Source: Streptomyces niveus | Lineage (GTDB): Bacteria; Actinomycetota; Actinomycetes; Streptomycetales; Streptomycetaceae | Direction: 5' to 3' | Assembly (NCBI RefSeq): GCF_002009175.1 | Contig: NZ_CP018047.1 | Location: forward strand, 6,200,001 to 6,264,000 | DNA: 64,000 nt | Notes under the pieces: model-generated | The model's input: the letters and a program-made list of their open reading frames with translations, nothing else | Databases searched by the model: none | Told to the model about the DNA's origin: nothing | Translations under genes and position numbers: made by a program | Shown here: positions 56,469-64,000 of the stretch, piece by piece | Layout: each line of letters starts with the position of its first letter | How positions within the stretch are numbered: position 1 is the first letter of the stretch

Positions 56469-58562
56469 ATGGCCGACCCCTCCAGCTACCGCCCCAAGCC
56501 GGGACAGATCCCCGACTCCCCGGGGGTCTACAAATTCCGCGACGATCACCGCCGGGTGATCTACGTCGGGAAGGCCAAGAGCCTGCGCCCCCGGCTCTCC
56601 AGCTACTTCCAGGACCTCGCGAATCTCCACCCGCGCACCCGCACGATGGTCACCACCGCCGCGTCCGTCGAGTGGACCGTCGTCTCCACCGAGGTCGAGG
56701 CGCTCCAGCTGGAGTACTCCTGGATCAAGGAGTACGACCCCCGGTTCAACGTCAAGTACCGCGACGACAAGAGCTATCCGTATCTCGCGGTCACGCTGAA
56801 CGAGGACTTCCCGCGCGTGCAGGTGATGCGCGGCGCCAAGAAGAAGGGCGTGCGCTACTTCGGCCCGTACGGCCACGCCTGGGCCATCCGCGAGACCGTC
56901 GACCTGATGCTCCGTGTCTTTCCCGTACGCACCTGCTCCGCCGGGGTGTTCAAGAACGCGGAGCGCACCGGACGCCCCTGTCTCCTCGGCTACATCGGCA
57001 AGTGCTCGGCGCCCTGCGTCGGCCGTGTCACCCCGGACGAGCACCGCCAACTCGCCGAGGACTTCTGCGACTTCATGGCCGGCCGCACCGGCGCCTACAT
57101 CCGCCGTCTGGAACAGCGGATGGCGATCGCCGCCGAGGACATGGAGTACGAGAAGGCGGGCCGGCTGCGCGACGACATAGGGGCGCTGCGCCGGGCGATG
57201 GAGAAGAGCGCCGTCGTCCTCGCCGACGCGACCGACGCCGATCTGATCGCCGTCGCCGAGGACGAACTGGAAGCGGCCGTACAGATCTTCCACGTCCGCG
57301 GCGGACGCGTCCGAGGCCAGCGCGGCTGGGTCACCGACAAGGTCGAGGCGGTCGACACGGCGGGCCTCGTCGAGCACGCGCTCACGCAGCTGTACGGAGA
57401 GGAGATCGGCGACTCCGTTCCCAAGGAGGTGCTCGTTCCGGCCCTGCCGGAGGACCCGATGGCGACAGAGGCGCTCGGCCAGTGGCTGAGCGAGCGCCGG
57501 GGCTCGCAGGTGTCGCTGCGCATCCCGCAGCGCGGTGACAAGAAGGACCTGATGGCGACGGTGGGGCGCAACGCCCAGCAGTCCCTCGTCCTGCACAAGA
57601 CGAAGCGGGCGAGCGACCTCACGACGCGCTCCCGCGCCCTGGAGGAGATCGCCGGGGCGCTCGGGCTGGACAGTGTGCCGCTGCGTATCGAGTGCTTCGA
57701 CATCTCCCACCTCCAGGGTGACGACGTCGTCGCCTCGATGGTCGTCTTCGAGGACGGCCTCGCCCGCAAGGGCGAGTACCGCCGCTTCCAGATCAAGGGC
57801 TTCGAGGGCCAGGACGACGTCCGCTCCATGCACGAGGTGATCAGCCGGCGCTTCAAGCGCTACCTCGCCGAGAAGGAGCGGACGGGGGAGTGGACGGAGG
57901 AGGAAGAGGGTCCCGCCGACCAGGACCCGACCTCACCCGCCGAGAACGGGGAGCCCGCCGAGACCGCAGAGACCGCAGAGAACGGCGACACAGGAGAGAA
58001 CGGCCGGTCCGGGCCGTCCCTGAAGGACGACGACGGCAGGCCCAAGCGCTTCGCCTACCCGCCCCAGCTGGTCGTCGTCGACGGCGGGCAGCCCCAGGTC
58101 GCCGCCGCCAAGCGCGCCATGGACGAGCTGGGCATCGACGACGTAGCCGTCTGCGGCCTCGCCAAGCGCCTCGAAGAGGTCTGGGTGCCCGATGACGACG
58201 ACCCCGTGGTGCTGCCCCGCTCCAGCGAGGGCCTGTATCTCCTCCAGCGCGTACGCGACGAGGCCCACCGCTTCGCCATCACCTATCAGCGGGCGAAACG
58301 GGCCAAACGCATCCGGACCAGCCCCCTGGACGACGTCCCCGGCCTCGGCGAGACCCGGAAGCAGGCGCTCATCAAGCATTTCGGCTCTGTGAAGAAGCTC
58401 CGGCAGGCCACAATCGAGCAGATCTGTGAGGTGCCGGGGCTCGGCCGCAAGACGGCGGAGTCCGTGGCCGTGGCCCTCGCCCAGGCGGCACCCGCCGCGC
58501 CCGCTGTGAACACGGCGACAGGAGAGATCATGGAAGACGACGGGGGCAGCACGCATGACTGA
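56469..58562 (+). CDS. uvrC: UvrABC excinuclease subunit C
   Basis: 697 aa dual endonuclease of nucleotide excision repair. GIY-YIG domain at the N-terminus ([26 protein letters not shown], incising 3' of the lesion); Cys-containing [18 protein letters not shown] motif near 205-235 ([17 protein letters not shown]); RNase H-like endonuclease domain ([42 protein letters not shown]) for the 5' cut; C-terminal helix-hairpin-helix pair ([35 protein letters not shown]). An acidic linker of about 55 residues ([10 protein letters not shown] to KDDDGRPKR) interrupts the RNase H-like region, a lineage-specific insertion. Overlaps rapZ by 8 bp. Confidence 0.97.
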   Translation: MADPSSYRPKPGQIPDSPGVYKFRDDHRRVIYVGKAKSLRPRLSSYFQDLANLHPRTRTMVTTAASVEWTVVSTEVEALQLEYSWIKEYDPRFNVKYRDDKSYPYLAVTLNEDFPRVQVMRGAKKKGVRYFGPYGHAWAIRETVDLMLRVFPVRTCSAGVFKNAERTGRPCLLGYIGKCSAPCVGRVTPDEHRQLAEDFCDFMAGRTGAYIRRLEQRMAIAAEDMEYEKAGRLRDDIGALRRAMEKSAVVLADATDADLIAVAEDELEAAVQIFHVRGGRVRGQRGWVTDKVEAVDTAGLVEHALTQLYGEEIGDSVPKEVLVPALPEDPMATEALGQWLSERRGSQVSLRIPQRGDKKDLMATVGRNAQQSLVLHKTKRASDLTTRSRALEEIAGALGLDSVPLRIECFDISHLQGDDVVASMVVFEDGLARKGEYRRFQIKGFEGQDDVRSMHEVISRRFKRYLAEKERTGEWTEEEEGPADQDPTSPAENGEPAETAETAENGDTGENGRSGPSLKDDDGRPKRFAYPPQLVVVDGGQPQVAAAKRAMDELGIDDVAVCGLAKRLEEVWVPDDDDPVVLPRSSEGLYLLQRVRDEAHRFAITYQRAKRAKRIRTSPLDDVPGLGETRKQALIKHFGSVKKLRQATIEQICEVPGLGRKTAESVAVALAQAAPAAPAVNTATGEIMEDDGGSTHD

Positions 58563-59595
58563 GCGAGACCGGGACGGAGTGGCAGACGTGAGTACGGGTG
58601 AGCCCAAGGAGGCCGCGGAGGTGGCGGCCGAGAGGACCGGCGGGGAGACCACCGGGGCGGCCGCGGGGGAGTCCGCCGCGGGGGCAGGCACGGCGGGCGG
58701 CCCGGCCGTCCCCGAAGGGACCGCCCCCGAGCCCGCCATCCCCGAGCTGGTGATCATCTCCGGCATGTCCGGAGCGGGGCGCAGCACGGCCGCCAAGTGC
58801 CTGGAGGACCTCGGCTGGTTCGTCGTGGACAACCTGCCGCCCGCGCTCATCCCCACGATGGTGGAGCTGGGCGCCCGCTCACAGGGCAACGTGGCGCGGA
58901 TCGCCGTGGTCGTCGACGTCCGGGGCCGTCGCTTCTTCGACAACCTCCGTGAGTCCCTGGCCGACCTCGACGCCAAACAGGTGACCCGGCGGATCGTGTT
59001 CCTGGAGTCCTCCGACGAGGCCCTGGTCCGCCGCTTCGAGTCCGTACGCCGTCCGCACCCCCTCCAGGGTGACGGCCGGATCGTCGACGGCATCGAGGCC
59101 GAGCGGGACCTGCTGCGCGAGCTGCGCGGCGACGCCGACCTGGTGATCGACACCTCCAGCCTCAACGTCCACGAGCTGCGCGCCAAGATGGACGCCCAGT
59201 TCGCCGGTGACGAGGAGCCGGAGCTGCGGGCCACCGTCATGTCGTTCGGCTACAAGTACGGCCTGCCGGTCGACGCCGACCTCGTCGTCGACTGCCGCTT
59301 CCTGCCGAACCCGCACTGGGTCCCCGAGCTGCGCCCCTTCACCGGACTCAACGAGGAGGTGTCCGGCTACGTCTTCAACCAGCCGGGCGCCAAGGAGTTC
59401 CTGGACCGCTACACGGAGCTGCTGGAGCTGATCGCCACCGGCTACCGCCGCGAGGGAAAGCGCTATGTGACCGTCGCCGTCGGCTGTACCGGCGGCAAGC
59501 ACCGCTCCGTCGCGATGTCGGAGAAGCTCGGCGCCCGGCTGGCCGCCGAGGGAATGGAGACCGTGGTAGTCCACCGGGACATGGGGCGCGAGTGA
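58555..59595 (+). CDS. rapZ: RNase adapter / nucleotide-binding protein RapZ
   Basis: 346 aa. Walker [13 protein letters not shown] near 69-80 and Walker B-like residues; the C-terminal domain contains [35 protein letters not shown] and the glycine-rich [13 protein letters not shown], the signatures of RapZ/YvcJ. In Proteobacteria it delivers GlmZ RNA to RNase E; in actinobacteria its role is unclear, and binding of UDP-sugar precursors or interaction with YvcK is plausible. The first 60 residues are a low-complexity Ala/Gly/Glu extension absent from typical 285-aa homologues; an in-frame GTG at 58585 might be the true start. Overlaps yvcK by 4 bp. Confidence 0.93.
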   Translation: MTERDRDGVADVSTGEPKEAAEVAAERTGGETTGAAAGESAAGAGTAGGPAVPEGTAPEPAIPELVIISGMSGAGRSTAAKCLEDLGWFVVDNLPPALIPTMVELGARSQGNVARIAVVVDVRGRRFFDNLRESLADLDAKQVTRRIVFLESSDEALVRRFESVRRPHPLQGDGRIVDGIEAERDLLRELRGDADLVIDTSSLNVHELRAKMDAQFAGDEEPELRATVMSFGYKYGLPVDADLVVDCRFLPNPHWVPELRPFTGLNEEVSGYVFNQPGAKEFLDRYTELLELIATGYRREGKRYVTVAVGCTGGKHRSVAMSEKLGARLAAEGMETVVVHRDMGRE

Positions 59596-60626
59596 CCGGA
59601 CGCAACTTCCGGCTGCGTCGGCTGCGCAGGGCCGCACCGGCGCTGGCCGGGCGCGGGCGCGGCGCCCAGCCCAAGGTCGTCGCGCTCGGCGGCGGCATGG
59701 GGCTGTCGGCCTCCCTGACGGCGCTGCGCCGGATCACCGGTGATCTCACGGCGGTCGTCACGGTCGCCGACGACGGCGGCTCCAGCGGCCGGCTCCGCGA
59801 GGAGCTGGGCGTGCTGCCGCCCGGCGATCTGCGCAAGGCGCTGGCCGCGCTGTGCGGCGACGACGACTGGGGCCAGACCTGGGCCCGTGTCATCCAGCAC
59901 CGCTTCCAGTCCAAGGGCGACCTGCACGAGCACGCGGTCGGCAATCTGCTGATCGTCGCCCTCTGGGAACAGCTCGGTGACCACGTCCTGGCCCTGGACC
60001 TGGTCGGCAAGCTCCTCGGCGCCCACGGCAGGGTGCTGCCGATGTCGGCGGTGCCGCTGGAGCTCCAGGCGCTCGTACGGGGCCACGACCCGGCCCGCCC
60101 GGACGACATAGAGACCGTACGGGGACAGGCCACGGTCGCGCTGACGCGCGGCGAGGTGCAGTCCGTGCATCTGGTGCCGAACGACCCGCCGGCGGTCCCC
60201 GAGGCCGTCGCGGCCGTCCTCGACGCCGACTGGGTGGTGCTCGGCCCGGGGTCCTGGTTCTCCTCGGTGATCCCTCATCTGCTCGTGCCGGAGCTGCTCG
60301 ACGCGCTCGTCGAGACGAAGGCCCGGCGGGTCCTCTCGCTGAACCTCGCGCCGCAACCCGGTGAAACCGATGGCTTCTCACCGCAGCGTCATTTGGAGGT
60401 TTTGGGACGACACGCCCCTAAACTCGCCCTGGACGTGGTGCTTGCCGACGAGGCCGCCGTGCCCGACAGCGAATCACTCTCCGATGCCGCGCAGCGGCTC
60501 GGTGCCGCGGTCGAGCTGGCTCCCGTGGCCCGGCCGGATGGGGTTCCGAAGCACGACCCGGAGCTGTTGGCCGCCGCGTACGACCGTATTTTTCGGATGC
60601 ATGGAAGGATCGGCCCATGGCGATGA
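59592..60626 (+). CDS. yvcK: YvcK-family (CofD-like) gluconeogenesis/UDP-sugar-binding protein
   Basis: 344 aa. GTG start overlapping rapZ. Hallmarks [20 protein letters not shown] (about 29-48), [30 protein letters not shown] (about 57-86) and [25 protein letters not shown] mark the CofD/YvcK Rossmann-like fold. In Bacillus, YvcK binds UDP-GlcNAc-type precursors and controls cell-wall metabolism and gluconeogenic growth; the Streptomyces gene is in the standard uvrC-rapZ-yvcK-whiA order. Overlaps whiA by 10 bp, indicating coupled translation. CofD-type lactate transfer is unlikely because no F420 cofactor genes are nearby. Confidence 0.93.
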   Translation: MTGRNFRLRRLRRAAPALAGRGRGAQPKVVALGGGMGLSASLTALRRITGDLTAVVTVADDGGSSGRLREELGVLPPGDLRKALAALCGDDDWGQTWARVIQHRFQSKGDLHEHAVGNLLIVALWEQLGDHVLALDLVGKLLGAHGRVLPMSAVPLELQALVRGHDPARPDDIETVRGQATVALTRGEVQSVHLVPNDPPAVPEAVAAVLDADWVVLGPGSWFSSVIPHLLVPELLDALVETKARRVLSLNLAPQPGETDGFSPQRHLEVLGRHAPKLALDVVLADEAAVPDSESLSDAAQRLGAAVELAPVARPDGVPKHDPELLAAAYDRIFRMHGRIGPWR

Positions 60627-61606
60627 CGGCAGCGGTGAAGGACGAGATCGCCCGGCTTCCCGTCACCCGTACGTGCTGCAGGAAGGCGGAAGTCTCGGCG
60701 ATTCTCCGGTTCGCGGGTGGTCTCCACCTCGTGAGCGGACGCATTGTGATCGAGGCGGAGCTGGACACCAGCATCGCCGCGCGCCGGCTCCGCAAGGACA
60801 TCCTGGAGATCTTCGGGCACAACTCGGAGCTCGTGGTGATGGCCCCCGGCGGACTCCGCCGCGGCAGCCGCTACGTCGTTCGGGTGATTACCGGCGGTGA
60901 CCAGCTGGCCCGTCAGACCGGTCTGGTCGACGGCCGCGGCCGGCCGATCCGCGGACTGCCTCCCCAGGTGGTCTCCGGCGCGACCTGCGACGCCGAGGCG
61001 GCCTGGCGCGGCGCGTTCCTCGCGCACGGCTCGCTCACCGAGCCGGGGCGCTCCTCCTCGCTGGAGGTGACCTGCCCGGGGCCGGAGGCGGCCCTCGCGC
61101 TCGTCGGCGCGGCCCGCAGGCTCCAGATCCCGTCCAAGGCGCGCGAGGTGCGCGGTGTGGACCGGGTCGTCGTACGGGACGGGGACGCGATCGGGGCACT
61201 GCTGACGCGGCTCGGCGCGCACGAGTCGGTGCTGGCGTGGGAGGAGCGGCGGATGCGCCGCGAGGTCCGCGCGACGGCCAACCGTCTCGCCAACTTCGAC
61301 GACGCGAACCTGCGCCGCTCGGCCCGCGCGGCCGTGGCGGCCGGGGCCCGGGTCCAGCGGGCGCTGGAGATCCTGGGCGAGGAGGTGCCCGAGCACCTCG
61401 CCGCCGCCGGCCGGCTGCGGATGGAGCACAAGCAGGCGTCGCTGGAGGAGCTGGGCGCGCTCGCCGACCCGGCGCTCACCAAGGACGCGGTGGCCGGACG
61501 GATCCGCAGGCTGCTGGCCATGGCGGACAAGAAGGCGCAGGACCTGGGCATTCCGGGGACCGAGTCGACGCTGTCGGAGGAGATGGCGGACGGCCTCGTC
61601 GGCTGA
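60617..61606 (+). CDS. whiA: WhiA sporulation and cell-division transcription regulator
   Basis: 329 aa. N-terminal LAGLIDADG-type homing-endonuclease-like domain (about 20-220) without catalytic acids, and C-terminal WhiA helix-turn-helix (about 235-310), including [47 protein letters not shown]. Master regulator of Streptomyces sporulation septation together with WhiB; its homologue exists in most Gram-positive bacteria. ATG start overlapping yvcK by 10 bp. The operon end is marked by a hairpin at 61661. Confidence 0.96.
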   Translation: MAMTAAVKDEIARLPVTRTCCRKAEVSAILRFAGGLHLVSGRIVIEAELDTSIAARRLRKDILEIFGHNSELVVMAPGGLRRGSRYVVRVITGGDQLARQTGLVDGRGRPIRGLPPQVVSGATCDAEAAWRGAFLAHGSLTEPGRSSSLEVTCPGPEAALALVGAARRLQIPSKAREVRGVDRVVVRDGDAIGALLTRLGAHESVLAWEERRMRREVRATANRLANFDDANLRRSARAAVAAGARVQRALEILGEEVPEHLAAAGRLRMEHKQASLEELGALADPALTKDAVAGRIRRLLAMADKKAQDLGIPGTESTLSEEMADGLVG

Positions 61607-61660
61607 CCGGCCTCCTTCGTACGGAGCCTGTTCCGTGCTCGCCCCGCGCTACGCCGATGT

Positions 61661-61696
61661 GCCGCTGCCGGTACCCCCACGGGGACCGACAGCGGC
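61661..61696 (+). terminator. whiA operon terminator
   Basis: Interrupted stem: 7 bp (GCCGCTG/CAGCGGC), one unpaired base each side, 4 bp (CGGT/ACCG), a one-base bulge on the left arm, then 4 bp (CCCC/GGGG) around a 3-nt loop; followed by CTTTCGC. Starts 54 nt after the whiA stop. Confidence 0.65.
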
Positions 61697-61720
61697 CTTT
61701 CGCATGGTCCCGACGCGCTC

Positions 61721-61749
61721 TTGACATGATCATGCAGCTTGGCGAGCCT
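61721..61749 (+). promoter_or_regulatory. Possible promoter of the carboxypeptidase gene
   Basis: Perfect -35 TTGACA (61721-61726), 17-bp spacer, weak -10 GAGCCT (61744-61749). Lies 47 nt before the ATG. The -10 is poor, so this needs an experimental start site. Confidence 0.35.
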
Positions 61750-61795
61750 GGCGGCGTCCCGTCACGCCTGTGACGGACCACGGCAAGGGGGGCAC

Positions 61796-64000
61796 ATGAG
61801 ACGCGGAGCGAGATCGATCCTCGCGGCGGGCGCACTGTTGCTGGGCGGAATAACGGCGGCGCCCGGCGCCCAGGCCGAGACCGCCGCCGAGAAATCCCCG
61901 GCCTCGGCCGCGGACACCCTGAAGGTCTTCGACGCCGAGGTCACCGCCGAGCAGGTGCCACTGCTCCTCGCGGCCGGCCAGGACGCCCACGAACTGGGCG
62001 AATCGGTACCGCCCGGCGGCAGGGCGAAGGTCCAACTGTTCCTCACCGACGACGAGGCGCGCGATCTGGAGACGGAGGGCGTCGAGGTCACCGAGCGCAC
62101 GGTCTCCCCGCAGGCGGAGTCCCGGCTCAAGGCGGCCGGGGACGGTGTCTACCGCCCGTACAGCGGTCCGGGCAATCTCCAGGAGGAGATACGGGAGACC
62201 GCCGCGGCCCACCCGGGACTCACCAAGGTCGTCTCCATCGGCAAGACGGTCCAGGGCAAGGACATCCTGGCCCTCAAGCTCACCAAGGGCGCGGCCAGGA
62301 GCAAGGACGGCGCCAGGCCCTCCGTGCTCTACATGTCCAACCAGCACGCCAGGGAGTGGATCACTCCCGAGATGACGCGGCGGCTGATGCACCACTACCT
62401 GGACAACTACGGCAAGGACCGGCGGATCACGAAGATCGTCGACTCCACCGAACTGTGGTTCGTCCTGTCGGCCAACCCCGACGGCTACGACTGGTCCCAC
62501 GCCGCCGACGCCAACCGCCTCTGGCGCAAGAACCTCCGCGACGTCAACGGCGACGGCGTCATAGCCCGCGGCGACGGCATCGACCTCAACCGGAACTTCA
62601 CCTACAAGTGGGGCTACGACAACGAGGGTTCGTCCCCGCTGTCCACCAGTGAGACCTACCGGGGCGCCTCGCCCGGCTCCGAGCCGGAGACCGCTGCGAT
62701 CGACGGCCTTCAGAAGCGCGTCAAGTTCGACTACGGCATCAACTACCACTCCGCCGCCGAACTGCTCCTCTACGGCGTGGGCTGGCAGGTCGCCACCCCG
62801 ACCCCCGACGACGTCCTCTACCGGTCGCTCGCCGGCACCCCCGAGAACTCAGCCGTCCCCGGCTACTACCCGCAGGTCTCCTCCGAGCTGTACACCACCA
62901 ACGGCGAGGCCGACGGACACGGCGCCAACGTCAACGGGATCATGATGTTCACCCCGGAGATGACCACCTGCGAGACGGTGTCCGACAGCATCCCCGACGA
63001 CGCCTGGGAAGCCGACGACTGCCGGTCCGGCTTCAACTTCCCCGACGACGAGAAGCTGATCCAGGCGGAGTTCGCCAAGAACATCCCCTTCGCGCTCTCC
63101 GTCGCCGAGACCGCCTCCCACCCCGACCAGCCGTCGTCCCCGGTCGGTCTGAGCGCCCCCGACTTCACCCCCGACACCTTCACCACCTCCTACGGACGCG
63201 GCGCCGACCAGGAAGTCGCCGTCACGGCCCGCAAGTCGGTGCGGAAGAAGGAGCTGAACTACCGGATCAACGGCGGCCGGACGCACGACGAGAAGCTCCG
63301 CGCCTGGAAGGGCGGCGAGACCTACGGAGGCGAGGACAACCTCCACTTCGACGAGTACCGCGCCGAGGTCGAGGACGCCGACGCGGGCGACCGCGTCGAG
63401 GTCTGGTTCACCGGCCGTACGAAGAGCGGCAAGCGCACCACCAGCGACCGCTTCACCTACACCGTCGCCGAACGCCCCAGGGCCGACACCCTCGTCGTCG
63501 CCGAGGAGGGCGCGCCCGCGCAGTACGCGCAGGCGTACGTCGACGCGCTGCGGGCCAACGGCCGTACCGCCGCCGTCTGGGACGTCGCCGCACAGGGCGC
63601 ACCGCACCACCTGGGCGTCCTGAGCCACTTCTCCACCGTCGTCCACCACACCGGCGCCGTCGCCCCGGGCGGCGACACCCAACTGGCCGTCCGTGACTAC
63701 CTCAACGAGGGCGGCAAGCTGATCGAGGCGGGCGAGCAGGCCGGCGGCAACGCGCAGGTCGGCCGTACCCGTACGAACGACTTCAGCCAGTACTACCTCG
63801 GCGCGTACGGGCGGACCTCCACGGCCGGCGCCACCGCCTTCACCGGTGCGGGCGCCCTCCTCGGGACGTCGGGGCCGCTCGGCGCGGTGCCCGGCAACCC
63901 GCTGGACCAGGCCGGTACGTACACCGTCACCTCCGCCGTCCTCGCCCCGGACCTCTTCCCGCACTTCGCCAGCGCGGCGGCGGGGACGTACGACACCGGG
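61796..64000 (+). CDS. Secreted M14-family zinc carboxypeptidase (C-terminus cut by window edge)
   Basis: 735 codons visible from the ATG at 61796 (AGGGGGG upstream), open to the window edge. Signal peptide 1-27 (RRGARSILAAGALLLGGITAAPGAQA). Pro-region to about 115. Peptidase M14 domain about 120-445: zinc ligands in NQHAREWIT (H-x2-E), substrate-binding LSANPDGYDWSH and GIDLNRNF, third zinc His in INYHSAAELLLY, and the catalytic Glu in TPEMTTCE. After about 450 come Ig-like or beta-sandwich segments (LNYRINGGRTHDEKLRAWKGG), then a domain resembling glutamine-amidotransferase-like folds (VVAEEGAPAQYAQAYVDALRANGRTAAVWDV). Removes C-terminal residues from extracellular peptides. Confidence 0.92.
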   Translation, partial: MRRGARSILAAGALLLGGITAAPGAQAETAAEKSPASAADTLKVFDAEVTAEQVPLLLAAGQDAHELGESVPPGGRAKVQLFLTDDEARDLETEGVEVTERTVSPQAESRLKAAGDGVYRPYSGPGNLQEEIRETAAAHPGLTKVVSIGKTVQGKDILALKLTKGAARSKDGARPSVLYMSNQHAREWITPEMTRRLMHHYLDNYGKDRRITKIVDSTELWFVLSANPDGYDWSHAADANRLWRKNLRDVNGDGVIARGDGIDLNRNFTYKWGYDNEGSSPLSTSETYRGASPGSEPETAAIDGLQKRVKFDYGINYHSAAELLLYGVGWQVATPTPDDVLYRSLAGTPENSAVPGYYPQVSSELYTTNGEADGHGANVNGIMMFTPEMTTCETVSDSIPDDAWEADDCRSGFNFPDDEKLIQAEFAKNIPFALSVAETASHPDQPSSPVGLSAPDFTPDTFTTSYGRGADQEVAVTARKSVRKKELNYRINGGRTHDEKLRAWKGGETYGGEDNLHFDEYRAEVEDADAGDRVEVWFTGRTKSGKRTTSDRFTYTVAERPRADTLVVAEEGAPAQYAQAYVDALRANGRTAAVWDVAAQGAPHHLGVLSHFSTVVHHTGAVAPGGDTQLAVRDYLNEGGKLIEAGEQAGGNAQVGRTRTNDFSQYYLGAYGRTSTAGATAFTGAGALLGTSGPLGAVPGNPLDQAGTYTVTSAVLAPDLFPHFASAAAGTYDTG

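Noticed and set aside
54861..57833. 990-residue minus-strand frame joining the sugar kinase to sequence opposite uvrC
   Set aside because: Only the part up to 55787 has ribokinase motifs; the N-terminal two thirds is antisense to uvrC and the Rieske gene.
61607..61795. Small gene between whiA and the carboxypeptidase
   Set aside because: No start with ribosome site, no conserved motif; the region is explained by a terminator and a possible promoter.

Overview
The window is high-GC actinobacterial chromosome, almost certainly Streptomyces or a close relative. The evidence is strong G/C third-position bias, frequent GTG starts, and several marker genes: whiA, a mycothiol-dependent isomerase-type protein, a four-domain RpsA with a Gly-rich tail, and a PolA without a proofreading motif. 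It is mostly conserved core genome rich in DNA repair (polA, hrpB, SNF2/SWIM, ogt, uvrB, uvrA, uvrC), with a few accessory insertions. I see no rRNA, tRNA, insertion sequence, phage or CRISPR array.

Layout. 1-4929 (minus): branched-chain amino-acid ABC transporter livJ-livH-livM-livG, cut by the left edge, with a strong hairpin between livJ and livH. 5200-9018 (minus): a small membrane-anchored protein, a hotdog thioesterase and an FdhF/YdeP-type molybdopterin oxidoreductase. 9165-18786: polA, a DUF4184 membrane protein, a secreted lytic transglycosylase, a repeat-expanded HrpB helicase and a methyltransferase. 18944-24132: rpsA with a near-consensus promoter, a PAC2 protein, coaE, a TPR protein overlapping a DUF6343-type gene, and a DoxX-type protein. 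24216-28494: SNF2-helicase/SWIM operon. 28670-32236: streptogrisin-like protease with a LacI-family-type operator, a HAD protein, a DUF3574-type protein and a degenerate uridine-kinase-like protein. 32298-36930: psuK, psuG, ogt, a secreted GDPD and an MHYT membrane protein. 36971-43356: uvrB, two TerD-family genes and a TerC gene behind a yybP-ykoY (Mn2+) riboswitch. 43602-48171: MBL hydrolase, mycothiol-dependent isomerase-type protein, uvrA. 48271-55787: compact split NRPS locus (PCP; A; C-A-PCP-reductase) and a sugar kinase. 55932-61606: Rieske lipoprotein, then uvrC-rapZ-yvcK-whiA with overlapping genes. 61796-end: secreted M14 carboxypeptidase, cut by the right edge.

The most interesting signals are regulatory. 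The RecA/LexA-independent DNA-damage promoter motif (TTGTCRGTG-N8-TANNNT, associated with PafBC) occurs with exact geometry before polA, ogt, uvrB and uvrC. Each site lies 6-7 nt from the start codon, which predicts leaderless mRNAs. The same geometry occurs before the SNF2/SWIM operon, suggesting that this poorly characterised pair belongs to the damage response. The NRPS locus between uvrA and uvrC has the A/PCP/C-A-PCP-R logic that yields dipeptide aldehydes and cyclic imines, as in pyrrolobenzodiazepines. Its second A domain reads as proline-like by eye. In the terC riboswitch, the P1 right arm can alternatively pair with the terC ribosome binding site, giving an explicit Mn-ON translational model.
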